From NCBI GenBank assembly GCA_021799555.1, contig JAJZAG010000234.1, forward strand, positions 1 through 6,084: a stretch of DNA of 6,084 bases, written 5' to 3'. Shown piece by piece: positions 1 through 5,964 of the stretch (position 1 is its first letter; each line of letters begins with the position of its first letter). A model generated the notes under the pieces. That model saw only the letters and a list, made by a program, of their open reading frames with translations, made no database searches and was not told where the DNA came from. Position numbers and translations under genes: made by a program. The stretch is from Deltaproteobacteria bacterium. GTDB taxonomy: Bacteria; Desulfobacterota; Binatia; Binatales; Binataceae.

Positions 1-2
1 GC

Positions 3-131
3 CGCATACCCGACCTCGAGCTCGCGGGCCCGGTCGAGCGGCTGCGCTCGAACTTCGTTGCCGGGATCAAACACATGCCGGTGCGCTTCACGCCCGGGCG
101 CGCGGGTTCGGTCGCACACGCGGCCGTGTAA
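3..131 (+). CDS. Cytochrome P450, C-terminal fragment (5' end outside window)
   Basis: The frame starting at base 3 is open from the left edge to a TAA at 129-131 and gives 42 residues. Within it, the stretch LAGPVERLRSNF followed by GIKHMPVRF closely resembles the extreme C-terminus of bacterial cytochrome P450s, the strand after the haem-binding region that ends in an MPVRF-like motif. P450s are haem monooxygenases that hydroxylate hydrophobic substrates using electrons from a ferredoxin or reductase. The haem-cysteine loop, I-helix and ExxR motif would all lie upstream of the window, so subfamily and substrate cannot be judged. The tail after MPVRFTPG (RAGSVAHAAV) is a short unconserved extension. 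The gene converges on the amidotransferase gene, with 45 nt between the two stop codons. The identification rests on recalled family resemblance of a short segment. Confidence 0.72.
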   Translation, partial: RIPDLELAGPVERLRSNFVAGIKHMPVRFTPGRAGSVAHAAV

Positions 132-132
132 G

Positions 133-147
133 CGGCGCGCCGCGCCG
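133..147. terminator. Weak GC-rich hairpin between convergent genes
   Basis: CGGCGC (133-138) and GCGCCG (142-147) are perfectly complementary around a 3-nt loop, and a G-U pair could extend the stem by one. The hairpin starts two bases after the P450 stop codon, in the 45-nt gap between convergent genes. No T-run follows on either strand, so it is not a textbook intrinsic terminator. It overlaps a 12-bp perfect palindrome at 132-143. In DNA this GC-rich it could be chance. Confidence 0.25.
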
Positions 148-176
148 TCGCATATCATCGAGCATTCCGCGGACGG

Positions 177-887
177 CTACGTGCCTTGAATCGGCGCAGC
201 CCACGCGGAGAAGACGGTTTCGCTCAGGGCTTCGAGAGCTTGCAGGTGCTTGTCGGATTCCGCGAGCACGGCGCTTGGCGGAATATTGAATCGATCCAGT
301 TCGCGCGCAAAGGAGTTTGTCATATTGGTGATGCTGGTGCGCGTTACTTCGAGATGGAACTGGAGCGCCCAGGTCTTATCGCCGTAGCGGAACGCCTGGC
401 ATGGGGTCCGCTGCGAGGAGGCAAGCGTCACAGCTCCGGCGGGTGCTTCGAAATAATCGCCGTGCCAATGAAACGGCGTGAAGATGTCAGTGACGCGTCC
501 GAAGAGCCGATCGTCGCGGGCGGCAGCCGACAGTTTGACGGGATACCATCCGATTTCCTTCCCGGCCGGATTTCTATCGACCTTGGCGCCCAGCGCGGTT
601 GCGATTATCTGCGCGCCAAGGCATACGCCCAACACTGGCCGCCCTTGCGCGATCGCCTCGCGAACCAGCCTGAACTCGTCCTTCAGGAACGGAAAGCGGT
701 CCACCTGATACACCGCCATCGGACCGCCCATGATGATTAATCCTCCGGCGCCCTTCAAATCGCGCGGCACCGGGTGGCCGTCGTGGAGGCGTATATACTG
801 CCATGCGAGCGCGGCGCCCTCGAGCGCGCGGGCGATCGTGCCGAGGTTTTCGGCATGATGATGCTGCAAGACTATGATTTTCGCCAT
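177..887 (-). CDS. Stand-alone class I glutamine amidotransferase (GMP-synthase-like)
   Basis: A 236-residue protein made of one class I glutamine amidotransferase domain. This domain hydrolyses glutamine and hands ammonia to an acceptor. The catalytic triad is visible: nucleophile Cys89 in the elbow GVCLGAQ (87-93), with His178 and Glu180 in QFHLE (176-180). MGGP at 53-56 matches the oxyanion-hole loop. The N-terminus, MAKIIVLQHH, is the usual first strand and supports the ATG at 885-887. There is no synthetase domain, so it belongs with the free-standing GMP-synthase-like group, whose acceptors are mostly unknown; it is not guaA. The C-terminal part after about residue 200 is a helical extension. 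It lies 32 nt downstream of ruvB on the same strand and is probably co-transcribed. A weak AGGGCGG lies about 10 nt before the ATG. The family is secure; the substrate is unknown. Confidence 0.88.
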   Translation of the reverse strand: MAKIIVLQHHHAENLGTIARALEGAALAWQYIRLHDGHPVPRDLKGAGGLIIMGGPMAVYQVDRFPFLKDEFRLVREAIAQGRPVLGVCLGAQIIATALGAKVDRNPAGKEIGWYPVKLSAAARDDRLFGRVTDIFTPFHWHGDYFEAPAGAVTLASSQRTPCQAFRYGDKTWALQFHLEVTRTSITNMTNSFARELDRFNIPPSAVLAESDKHLQALEALSETVFSAWAAPIQGT

Positions 888-919
888 CGAAAAATGTCCG
901 CCCTAATCGTTATTGGGGG

Positions 920-1966
920 CTAAAACATCGCGCCCGCGCGCTTACGTCCGAGATGCTTGAACGCCCGATCGGTCGCGGCGCGGCCGCGGGGCGTGCGCAT
1001 CAGAAATCCCTCCTGTAGCAAATACGGCTCGTACACTTCTTCGATCGTATCCGGCTCTTCGCCGATAGCAGCAGCCAGCGTTTCGACGCCCACTGGTCCG
1101 CCGCCGAATTTGTCGATGACGGTTTCAAGGATCGCGCGGTCCATCTTGTCGAACCCCGCCGCGTCAATGTCAAGCATCGCAAGCGCGCCGAGCGCAACCT
1201 CGCGGGTGACGAGGGCGGCCTCGTTGACCTGGGCGAAGTCGCGCACCCGGCGCAACAGGCGGTTCGCGATTCGCGGGGTTCCACGCGAGCGGGCGGCCAT
1301 CTCGGCCGCGCCACCGGCGTCAATTGCGATCTTGAGCAGGCGCGCCGAGCGGGTAACGATCTCGGTCAGTTCGGCATGCTTGTAAAATTCGAGATGATAG
1401 TTCTGTCCGAAACGGTCGCGCAGCGGCGAGCTGAGTAATCCAGAGCGCGTGGTCGCGCCGACCAGCGTGAACGGATTGACGGCCAGCTTCATCGTGCGCG
1501 CGCCCATCCCCTCTCCCACCACGATATGGAATTCGTAATCCTCCATCGCGGAGTACAACCGCTCCTCGACCGGGCGCTGGAGGCGATGAATTTCGTCGAT
1601 GAACAGAATATCGCCTTCTTCGAGATTATTGACGATCGCGGCGAGGTCGGCCGCGCGCTCAATCGCGGGGCCGGAGGTGACATGCACGCTGACGCCCATC
1701 TCACGCGCGATGATATGCGCAAGCGAAGTTTTTCCAAGCCCCGGCGGTCCGGCGAACAGCACATGATCAAGCGTTTCGCCGCGCTGACGCGCCGCCTTGA
1801 TCGACATCCCGAGCACGTTCTTTAGCTGTTCTTGGCCGACAAACTCAACGAGCGAATGCGGCCGCAGCGACAAATCCAGCCGATGATCATCCTGAAGTTC
1901 GGCGGGCGAAGCGATACGCTCCTCACTGCCGGTGTCGGTATCGGAGCGATGCTTACTTTTCGCCAT
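920..1966 (-). CDS. ruvB: Holliday junction branch migration ATPase RuvB
   Basis: RuvB is the AAA+ motor that forms hexameric rings on either side of the RuvA-bound Holliday junction and pumps DNA to move the branch point. All expected parts are present in 348 residues: Walker A GPPGLGKT (73-80), Walker B LFIDEIH (121-127), sensor 1 GATTRSG (170-176), the arginine-finger motif PLRDRF (181-186) and the sensor 2 region GTPRIANR (229-236). The C-terminal winged helix for DNA binding covers roughly 275-340 and includes PRGRAAT (326-332). The length is slightly above the E. coli protein (336), owing to a variable N-terminal tail before DLSLRP. The ATG lies inside the end of ruvA, a 14-nt overlap that suggests translational coupling, with only a weak GGGA as Shine-Dalgarno. 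The stop is TAG. The amidotransferase gene follows after 32 nt. Identification is very secure. Confidence 0.98.
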   Translation of the reverse strand: MAKSKHRSDTDTGSEERIASPAELQDDHRLDLSLRPHSLVEFVGQEQLKNVLGMSIKAARQRGETLDHVLFAGPPGLGKTSLAHIIAREMGVSVHVTSGPAIERAADLAAIVNNLEEGDILFIDEIHRLQRPVEERLYSAMEDYEFHIVVGEGMGARTMKLAVNPFTLVGATTRSGLLSSPLRDRFGQNYHLEFYKHAELTEIVTRSARLLKIAIDAGGAAEMAARSRGTPRIANRLLRRVRDFAQVNEAALVTREVALGALAMLDIDAAGFDKMDRAILETVIDKFGGGPVGVETLAAAIGEEPDTIEEVYEPYLLQEGFLMRTPRGRAATDRAFKHLGRKRAGAMF

Positions 1967-2591
1967 ATATCGTCCCGAGCGACTTGCGCAGCATCAGTTG
2001 AAGATCGCCGGCGGCGGCGGGATCGGCGGCAATTACCGCATCGATCGTGCGCCGCGCCTCGATCGGCTTGACGCCTAGATTTATCAGGGCGGAGACGGCT
2101 TCGTCGATCGGGGTCGCCAGCACGCCGGAGGGTTCGGCCGCGCGCGCCGCGCCCGGGCCGTTTTGCATTGCCGCGCCAACCAGCTTGAGATCGCCGATCT
2201 TGTCGCGTAGCTCGCGCACCACGCGTTCAGCGACTTTGGGACCGACGCCGGGCACGGCGTCGATTCCTTCGACGTCCTCGCGCGCGATCGCCGCCGCCAA
2301 TTCCGCCGGGTCGAGCACGGACAGGATCGCAAGCGCGAGCTTGGGCCCGACGTGCTGCACGGACATCAACAAGTCAAACGCGCGCTTCTCGCGCATCTCG
2401 AAGAATCCGTACAAAACGTTCGCGTCCTCGCGCACGACCTGGCGAATCTCCAGTCTGACCGGATCGCCGTGGGCGGGCAGACGGTAGAAGGTGCTGAGCG
2501 GAATGAAGATCTCGTAGCCGATTCCCGCGGTCTCGATGATCACGCGATCCGCGGACCGCATCGTAAGGGTGCCTGCTATCGAGGCGATCAT
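1953..2591 (-). CDS. ruvA: Holliday junction DNA-binding protein RuvA
   Basis: RuvA binds the four-way junction as a tetramer, holds it open in a square-planar form and loads RuvB. The 212 residues show the three standard domains. An OB fold (about 1-65) opens with MIASIAGTL and carries Glu55-Asp56, the acidic pin that separates strands, at the same numbers as in E. coli. A domain with two helix-hairpin-helix motifs follows (VGPKLALAIL at 81-90 and GVGPKVAERVV at 115-125). After an Ala/Gly/Pro-rich linker (about 138-160) comes the C-terminal three-helix domain that contacts RuvB (about 162-206). The start ATG overlaps the ruvC stop as ATGA, a typical translational-coupling arrangement, with AGGA about 10 nt upstream. 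The 3' end overlaps ruvB by 14 nt. Length and motif order are normal, and nothing seems missing. Confidence 0.98.
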   Translation of the reverse strand: MIASIAGTLTMRSADRVIIETAGIGYEIFIPLSTFYRLPAHGDPVRLEIRQVVREDANVLYGFFEMREKRAFDLLMSVQHVGPKLALAILSVLDPAELAAAIAREDVEGIDAVPGVGPKVAERVVRELRDKIGDLKLVGAAMQNGPGAARAAEPSGVLATPIDEAVSALINLGVKPIEARRTIDAVIAADPAAAGDLQLMLRKSLGTIYGEK

Positions 2592-3136
2592 CGCTTGCGG
2601 GTCCTGCCCGCGTTCGAGACCAACGCGCTCGGCGGGCGTTCGACGGCGTCACTGATGCGGGGAGCCTTGGCGCGGCCAAGATGGCAGATTGCGAGCGCAA
2701 GGGCGTCGGATGCGTCATCGGCCAGCTCGAAATCCACCGGCAACCCGAGCGTGCGACGCACCATGAACTTGACCTGCGCCTTGTCTGCGTGACCGAAGGC
2801 TGCGACCGCGAGCTTGACCTCGTTGGGGGGATACTCGTAAAGCGGAAGTCCGCGTTCGGCCGCGGCAAGCATCGCCACCGCTCGCGCTTCTCCGATTCGG
2901 AATGCGCTCTGGATATTGCGAGCGACAAAATTGCGCTCGAGACTGACCGCCGCGGGTGCGAACTCGTCGATTCGTTCGCGCAGGCCGCGATGCACCGTGC
3001 GCAGACGTTCGGGCACCGGATCGCCGGGACGGGTCCGGATCGTTCCCGCCGCGATAAATTTAAACTTTCCGGGTGCGCCTTCGACGATCCCGAATCCAGT
3101 CACCGCGCTACCCGGGTCAACCCCGAGCACCCGCAT
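2588..3136 (-). CDS. ruvC: Holliday junction resolvase RuvC
   Basis: RuvC is the dimeric RNase H-fold endonuclease that nicks opposite strands of the Holliday junction, using acidic residues to hold magnesium. From the ATG at 3134-3136 the protein has 182 residues and begins MRVLGVDPGS, the usual family N-terminus. This puts the first catalytic aspartate at position 7, as in E. coli. The other acidic ligands are Glu67 (SLERNF) and Asp141 and Asp144 (DDASDALA). Lysines in the HADKAQVKFMV segment match the DNA-contact region. GGGGG ends 6 nt before this ATG and can serve as Shine-Dalgarno. Two other in-frame starts exist: an ATG two codons earlier (3142) and a GTG at 3178 overlapping the yebC stop as GTGA. 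The GTG form would add 14 unconserved residues. The 3' end overlaps ruvA as ATGA. The short basic C-terminal tail is poorly conserved. Confidence 0.96.
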   Translation of the reverse strand: MRVLGVDPGSAVTGFGIVEGAPGKFKFIAAGTIRTRPGDPVPERLRTVHRGLRERIDEFAPAAVSLERNFVARNIQSAFRIGEARAVAMLAAAERGLPLYEYPPNEVKLAVAAFGHADKAQVKFMVRRTLGLPVDFELADDASDALALAICHLGRAKAPRISDAVERPPSALVSNAGRTRKR

Positions 3137-3174
3137 CCTCATCCCCCAGGTACCGCGCGCGCGATTGGAAAAAA

Positions 3175-3927
3175 TCACGCGGCGGAAATTTGTGCCAATT
3201 CCTCGTCGCTGATATCGAAATTCGCCGAGACACTCTGGACGTCGTCGTGATCTTCGAGCTCTTCGACCAGCTTTAATACCTGCTCGGCGTGATGCCCTGA
3301 AACCGCAACGACGTTCTCGGGTATCAAGGTAATCTCGCCGTTCGCAATCGGAACACGCGCCTTTTCGAGCGCCTCGCGAACGGCCGCGTACTTGTCGGGC
3401 GCGGTGAGCACCGAATACGATTCGGTGTCGCTCTGCACGTCGTCGGCGCCGGCGTCGAGGGCGAGTTCGAGGAGCTTGTCCTCGTCGATCGCACTCTTCT
3501 CAATCCCAATCATACCGCGCTTCTTGAACATCCAGCCTACGCAACCGGCTTCGCCAAGGTTTCCGCCGTGACGCGAAAAGATGAAGCGAAGTTCGGCGAC
3601 CGTGCGATTGCGGTTATCGGTCAAGACCTCAACCATGATCGCGACGCCGCCCGGCCCATAGCCTTCGTAGACGACTTCCTCGATCTGCCCGCCGCCGATC
3701 TCGCCGGTACCCTTTTTTATCGCCCGCTCGATATTGTCGTTGGGCATCGACTGGCCCCTTGCGGTCAGGACCGCCGTGCGCAGCCGCGGGTTGGCGTTGA
3801 TATCCCCGCCGCCGAGGCGGGCGGCGATGGTGATTTCTTTAATCAGCTTGGTGAAGACCTTGCCGCGCTTTGCGTCGCGGGCGGCCTTCTTATGTTTGAT
3901 CGACGACCATTTGGAATGACCTGACAT
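3175..3927 (-). CDS. yebC: YebC/PmpR (TACO1) family regulatory protein
   Basis: The protein has 250 residues from the ATG at 3925-3927. This start is fixed by the near-universal N-terminus MSGHSKWSSIKHKK; an in-frame GTG 18 codons upstream would add unconserved sequence. Other family signatures are MPNDNIERAIKKG (61-73), the segment VVYEGYGPGG (85-94), and TDNRNRT followed by the GGNLGE region (103-126). The family folds into three domains. Members were first described as transcriptional regulators (PmpR of Pseudomonas). Relatives including mitochondrial TACO1 have since been linked to translation, particularly of proline-rich stretches. YebC is not a resolvase component, but its gene commonly precedes ruvC, as here, 38 nt from the chosen ruvC start. 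It is the first gene of the minus-strand block. No good Shine-Dalgarno is visible before the ATG. Which activity applies here cannot be told from sequence. Confidence 0.95.
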   Translation of the reverse strand: MSGHSKWSSIKHKKAARDAKRGKVFTKLIKEITIAARLGGGDINANPRLRTAVLTARGQSMPNDNIERAIKKGTGEIGGGQIEEVVYEGYGPGGVAIMVEVLTDNRNRTVAELRFIFSRHGGNLGEAGCVGWMFKKRGMIGIEKSAIDEDKLLELALDAGADDVQSDTESYSVLTAPDKYAAVREALEKARVPIANGEITLIPENVVAVSGHHAEQVLKLVEELEDHDDVQSVSANFDISDEELAQISAA

Positions 3928-3973
3928 AGCACCATGCGGGGCGGCCTGGGAGATGGCGGCCCGAGCCCAAGTT

Positions 3974-3982
3974 ATTATCACA
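3974..3982 (-). promoter_or_regulatory. Candidate extended -10 promoter for the yebC-ruvCAB operon
   Basis: Read on the minus strand, TGTGATAAT (3982 down to 3974) is an extended -10 element: TG, one base, then GATAAT, which matches five of six consensus bases. A recognisable -35 is lacking; the hexamer at 17-nt spacing is TTCCCC. Transcription would start near 3967, leaving a leader of about 40 nt before the yebC ATG. I see no obvious LexA-type inverted repeat here, so SOS control of the operon is not supported by eye. This is a prediction from a short match only. Confidence 0.35.
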
Positions 3983-4059
3983 GAGAATAGGCCGATGGGG
4001 AACCTTTGGAGGGGATACTACGGCGGAAATTGCGCCGGGAGCGATCTCGCGTGGAAAGT

Positions 4060-4090
4060 TGGACAGTCGCCCGCCTTGGTCTGCTATGAT
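4060..4090 (+). promoter_or_regulatory. Candidate sigma-70-like promoter for the lipoprotein gene
   Basis: TGGACA (4060-4065) matches the -35 consensus at five of six positions. TATGAT (4085-4090) matches the -10 at five of six and is preceded by TGC, forming an extended -10. The spacer is 19 nt, longer than the ideal 17, but an extended -10 tolerates this. Transcription would start near 4097, giving a leader of about 52 nt before the ATG at 4149. The element sits over the earlier possible starts (TTG 4059, ATG 4086 and 4089), which argues against them. It lies back to back with the candidate yebC promoter. Confidence 0.45.
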
Positions 4091-4148
4091 GCGCGGTCGG
4101 ATAGGGAGAGATCCGGGGGCTATTGAGTTGCGCCAGAAGATTTTGCGG

Positions 4149-4760
4149 ATGACGGGTAAATCAGTGCTGCCAGCGATAGCCGCGGCTATGGCCGTGTGCG
4201 TTTCCGGATGCTTTTATCCGCCGACGTTCCAGGCACCACCAGAAGCGAAGACCAGCGCGGTAGTTCCCCTCCCCTACGATCTCGCATGGACCGCGGTCCA
4301 TCGGGTGATCCGCGCCAACGGGTACAATATCCAGGCGGAGGATCCCAATCACGGCATAATCGAGGTGCTGGGGCATCCGTTTTCGCTCCAAGACGCCGAT
4401 TGCGGGATGCTCAAGAGTGTAGTCGGCAGCTACGCCGCCGTTCCGCAAAGCGACTCGACCAGCGTTTATAATTTTCACGTCCAACCGGTAACCAACGAAA
4501 CCACGCGCGTCGCGATCGACGCGACGTTCGACTCGCCGCTCAACGTACCGCTGCATCCGACCCGCGACGAAAAATGCGTATCGCGAGGCGCTCAGGAATC
4601 GAGCCTGCTGCGGCAGATTCTCGCTGAGGCTCGCATCACGCGTCCGCCGACCTATCGTTCCGCAGGCAAATCGTCTGGATCTTCCGAACTGCCCGGAACT
4701 CCCGCGATGGGAAACCCGACCCTGCTCGGCCCCGAAATCCTCAAAAAGCCCGGAAGCTGA
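4149..4760 (+). CDS. Putative lipoprotein of unknown function, BamC-like pattern
   Basis: The protein has 203 residues from the ATG at 4149. It starts with a lipoprotein signal peptide: a basic MTGK, a hydrophobic core LPAIAAAMAVCV and the lipobox VSGC, so Cys21 would be lipidated. The +2 residue is Phe, not the Asp inner-membrane retention signal, which suggests an outer membrane location in a Gram-negative cell. A mature Pro-rich linker leads to a domain with PLPYDLAWTAVHRVIRANGY (40-59), then a short GIIEV strand. This pattern of an aromatic helix followed by a 'G-I-I' strand recalls the helix-grip domains of BamC and similar small lipoproteins; that is a resemblance, not a family match. 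Cys85 and Cys143 could form a disulfide in the periplasm. The last 30 or so residues are rich in Ser, Gly and Pro and look disordered. The open frame extends upstream to 4059, but those starts overlap the promoter. The Shine-Dalgarno is weak. Confidence 0.8.
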   Translation: MTGKSVLPAIAAAMAVCVSGCFYPPTFQAPPEAKTSAVVPLPYDLAWTAVHRVIRANGYNIQAEDPNHGIIEVLGHPFSLQDADCGMLKSVVGSYAAVPQSDSTSVYNFHVQPVTNETTRVAIDATFDSPLNVPLHPTRDEKCVSRGAQESSLLRQILAEARITRPPTYRSAGKSSGSSELPGTPAMGNPTLLGPEILKKPGS

Positions 4761-4775
4761 CGTTGGACCTTCCGG
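4743..4775 (-). terminator. Terminator-like stem-loop with T-run on the minus strand
   Basis: CCGGAAG (4750-4756) pairs perfectly with CTTCCGG (4769-4775) across a 12-nt loop that contains the lipoprotein stop codon. On the plus strand no T-run follows. On the minus strand the stem is followed by GC and then TTTTT (the AAAAA at 4743-4747), which is the layout of an intrinsic terminator. Such an element would stop antisense transcripts entering the lipoprotein gene, or serve poorly as a plus-strand terminator. The A-run also encodes Lys-Lys, so coding chance is a fair alternative. Confidence 0.3.
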
Positions 4776-4839
4776 CGGACGCAATACCCGGACACTTGAC
4801 ATTTGCGCGCAACGGCGGGAAACCGGGCGCAGTGGCGTC

Positions 4840-4859
4840 CGCGCGATAATTATCGCGCG
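4840..4859. promoter_or_regulatory. Perfect 20-bp palindrome upstream of the dehydrogenase gene
   Basis: CGCGCGATAATTATCGCGCG is a perfect inverted repeat centred between 4849 and 4850. It ends 22 nt before the dehydrogenase ATG and 11 nt before its Shine-Dalgarno. The AT core ATAATTAT stands out in GC-rich DNA and includes GATAAT, a possible -10, though no -35 is visible at the right distance. It could be an operator for a dimeric repressor, or an mRNA hairpin (8-bp stem, AAUU loop) in the leader. No regulator gene lies in the window. Confidence 0.45.
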
Positions 4860-4870
4860 CCCCGCCCAAT

Positions 4871-4875
4871 GGAGG
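4871..4875 (+). promoter_or_regulatory. Strong Shine-Dalgarno for the dehydrogenase gene
   Basis: GGAGG lies 6 nt before the ATG at 4882, the best ribosome binding site in the window. It fixes the start of the dehydrogenase, whose N-terminus is then of normal family length. Confidence 0.8.
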
Positions 4876-4881
4876 ATCGCG

Positions 4882-5964
4882 ATGAAGGGCAAGATCGCAT
4901 ACATACCGGCGGGTCATCAAATTGAGTTTCACGAATACGACGTTCCCGCACCGCCTGCGGGCGGACTCGTCGCGTCGGTGACGCAGACCAATGTCTGCGG
5001 CTCCGAAGTGCATATGTGGAAGGGAGAATTCGGACGGCGCGGGATCATGCCCGGCCACGAGATGAGTGGACGGATTCATGCGCTCGGCGCCGGGGTCTCG
5101 GCCGATTTCGCGGGAACGCCGGTGCGCGAGGGGGATAGGATTGCGCCCGTCTATTACACGGTGTGCAATCGATGCGTGAATTGCGTGGCGGGAAATCACG
5201 CCGCGTGTATCGCCAAGACGCTCGGCGCTCGGCATCCCGACGAGCCGCCGCATTTCACCGCGACCTTCGCGACGCATTACGTGATCAAGCCGGGACAAAA
5301 TTTCTACAAGGTGCCGGACAACGTGCCCGACGCGGTCGCGTCGGCGGCGAATTGCGCGATGTCGCAAGTTTATTGGAGCCTCGATCGCGGACGGCTGGCT
5401 TACGGCGAAACGGTCGTTGTGCTCGGCGCGGGAGGACTTGGGCTACACGCGATGGCGATCGCCAAGGCGCGCGGCGCGCGCGTGATCGCTGTTGACAGCT
5501 TCGACCTGCGGCTTAAGCAGGCGCGACGCTTTGGCGCCGACGAAACCGTCGATATGCGCGAGTACCCCGACGCGGAATCGCGTGAAAAACGTGTCCGCGA
5601 GCTTTGCCACGGATGGCCGGACATGGTGCTCGAAGTCGCAGGCGTGCCGGACGCGTTCCTCGAGGCAATGCGGATGGTGCGGATCGGGGGGCGCGTGATC
5701 GAGGTCGGGAACATTTCGAACGCGTTGACGGTCACGATTCCGCCGTCGATGGTCACGTTCAAATCGCTCGAGGTGATTGGGGTGGCAACCTATCCGCCGC
5801 ACTATTTGAAAAAGTCGCTCGATTTCCTCGCTACCCATATCGACCGCTATCCGTACCGGGAACTTTGCGATGCGACGTTCCCGCTCGCGCGCGCGGCCGA
5901 GGCGCTCGACCGTAGCGAACGCCGGGAGATCACTCGCGCAGGATTGCTCCCACAAGAAGGCTAG
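4882..5964 (+). CDS. Zinc-dependent alcohol dehydrogenase family protein (MDR superfamily)
   Basis: A 360-residue medium-chain dehydrogenase of normal length with both zinc sites. Probable catalytic zinc ligands are Cys39 (NVCGSEVH), His59 with Glu60 (PGHE), and possibly Cys158 (AANCAM). The structural zinc loop has four cysteines at 95, 98, 101 and 109. The Rossmann domain has GAGGLG at 182-187, and an acidic residue, Asp205 in VIAVDSF, ends the second strand, which favours NAD over NADP. Such enzymes oxidise alcohols or polyols, or reduce the carbonyl, in the cytoplasm; the substrate cannot be read from sequence. It starts 121 nt after the lipoprotein stop, behind a strong Shine-Dalgarno and a 20-bp palindrome, so it may be its own transcription unit. 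The P450 fragment is over 4 kb away with an unrelated operon between, so a shared pathway is speculative. Possible relatives are sorbitol- or threonine-dehydrogenase-like enzymes. Confidence 0.92.
   Translation: MKGKIAYIPAGHQIEFHEYDVPAPPAGGLVASVTQTNVCGSEVHMWKGEFGRRGIMPGHEMSGRIHALGAGVSADFAGTPVREGDRIAPVYYTVCNRCVNCVAGNHAACIAKTLGARHPDEPPHFTATFATHYVIKPGQNFYKVPDNVPDAVASAANCAMSQVYWSLDRGRLAYGETVVVLGAGGLGLHAMAIAKARGARVIAVDSFDLRLKQARRFGADETVDMREYPDAESREKRVRELCHGWPDMVLEVAGVPDAFLEAMRMVRIGGRVIEVGNISNALTVTIPPSMVTFKSLEVIGVATYPPHYLKKSLDFLATHIDRYPYRELCDATFPLARAAEALDRSERREITRAGLLPQEG

Noticed and set aside
186..740. 184-codon plus-strand open frame opposite the amidotransferase gene
   Set aside because: It is fully antisense to a gene with an intact catalytic triad and has no recognisable domain. 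Long antisense frames are expected in GC-rich coding DNA.
2681..3250. 189-codon plus-strand open frame opposite ruvC and the yebC end
   Set aside because: It mirrors two conserved genes, spans their junction and shows no protein motif.
3804..3828. GC-rich hairpin (CCGCC...GGCGG) inside yebC
   Set aside because: It falls in codons for a Gly-rich loop of YebC, and the symmetry follows from glycine codons in GC-rich DNA.
3928..4058. LexA/SOS box controlling the ruv operon
   Set aside because: ruv genes are SOS-regulated in E. coli, so I looked for a CTGT-N8-ACAG or GAAC-N4-GTTC type repeat upstream of yebC. None is convincing by eye.
4790..4806. Sigma-54 promoter (GG/GC elements) before the dehydrogenase
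   Set aside because: The GG and GC dinucleotides are 13 nt apart rather than the required 10, and the TGGCAC half is not matched.
4161..4904. 247-codon minus-strand open frame across the lipoprotein gene and spacer
   Set aside because: It has Arg-rich shadow composition, no domain, and would run through the spacer repeats. The plus-strand frame has a signal peptide and lipobox instead.
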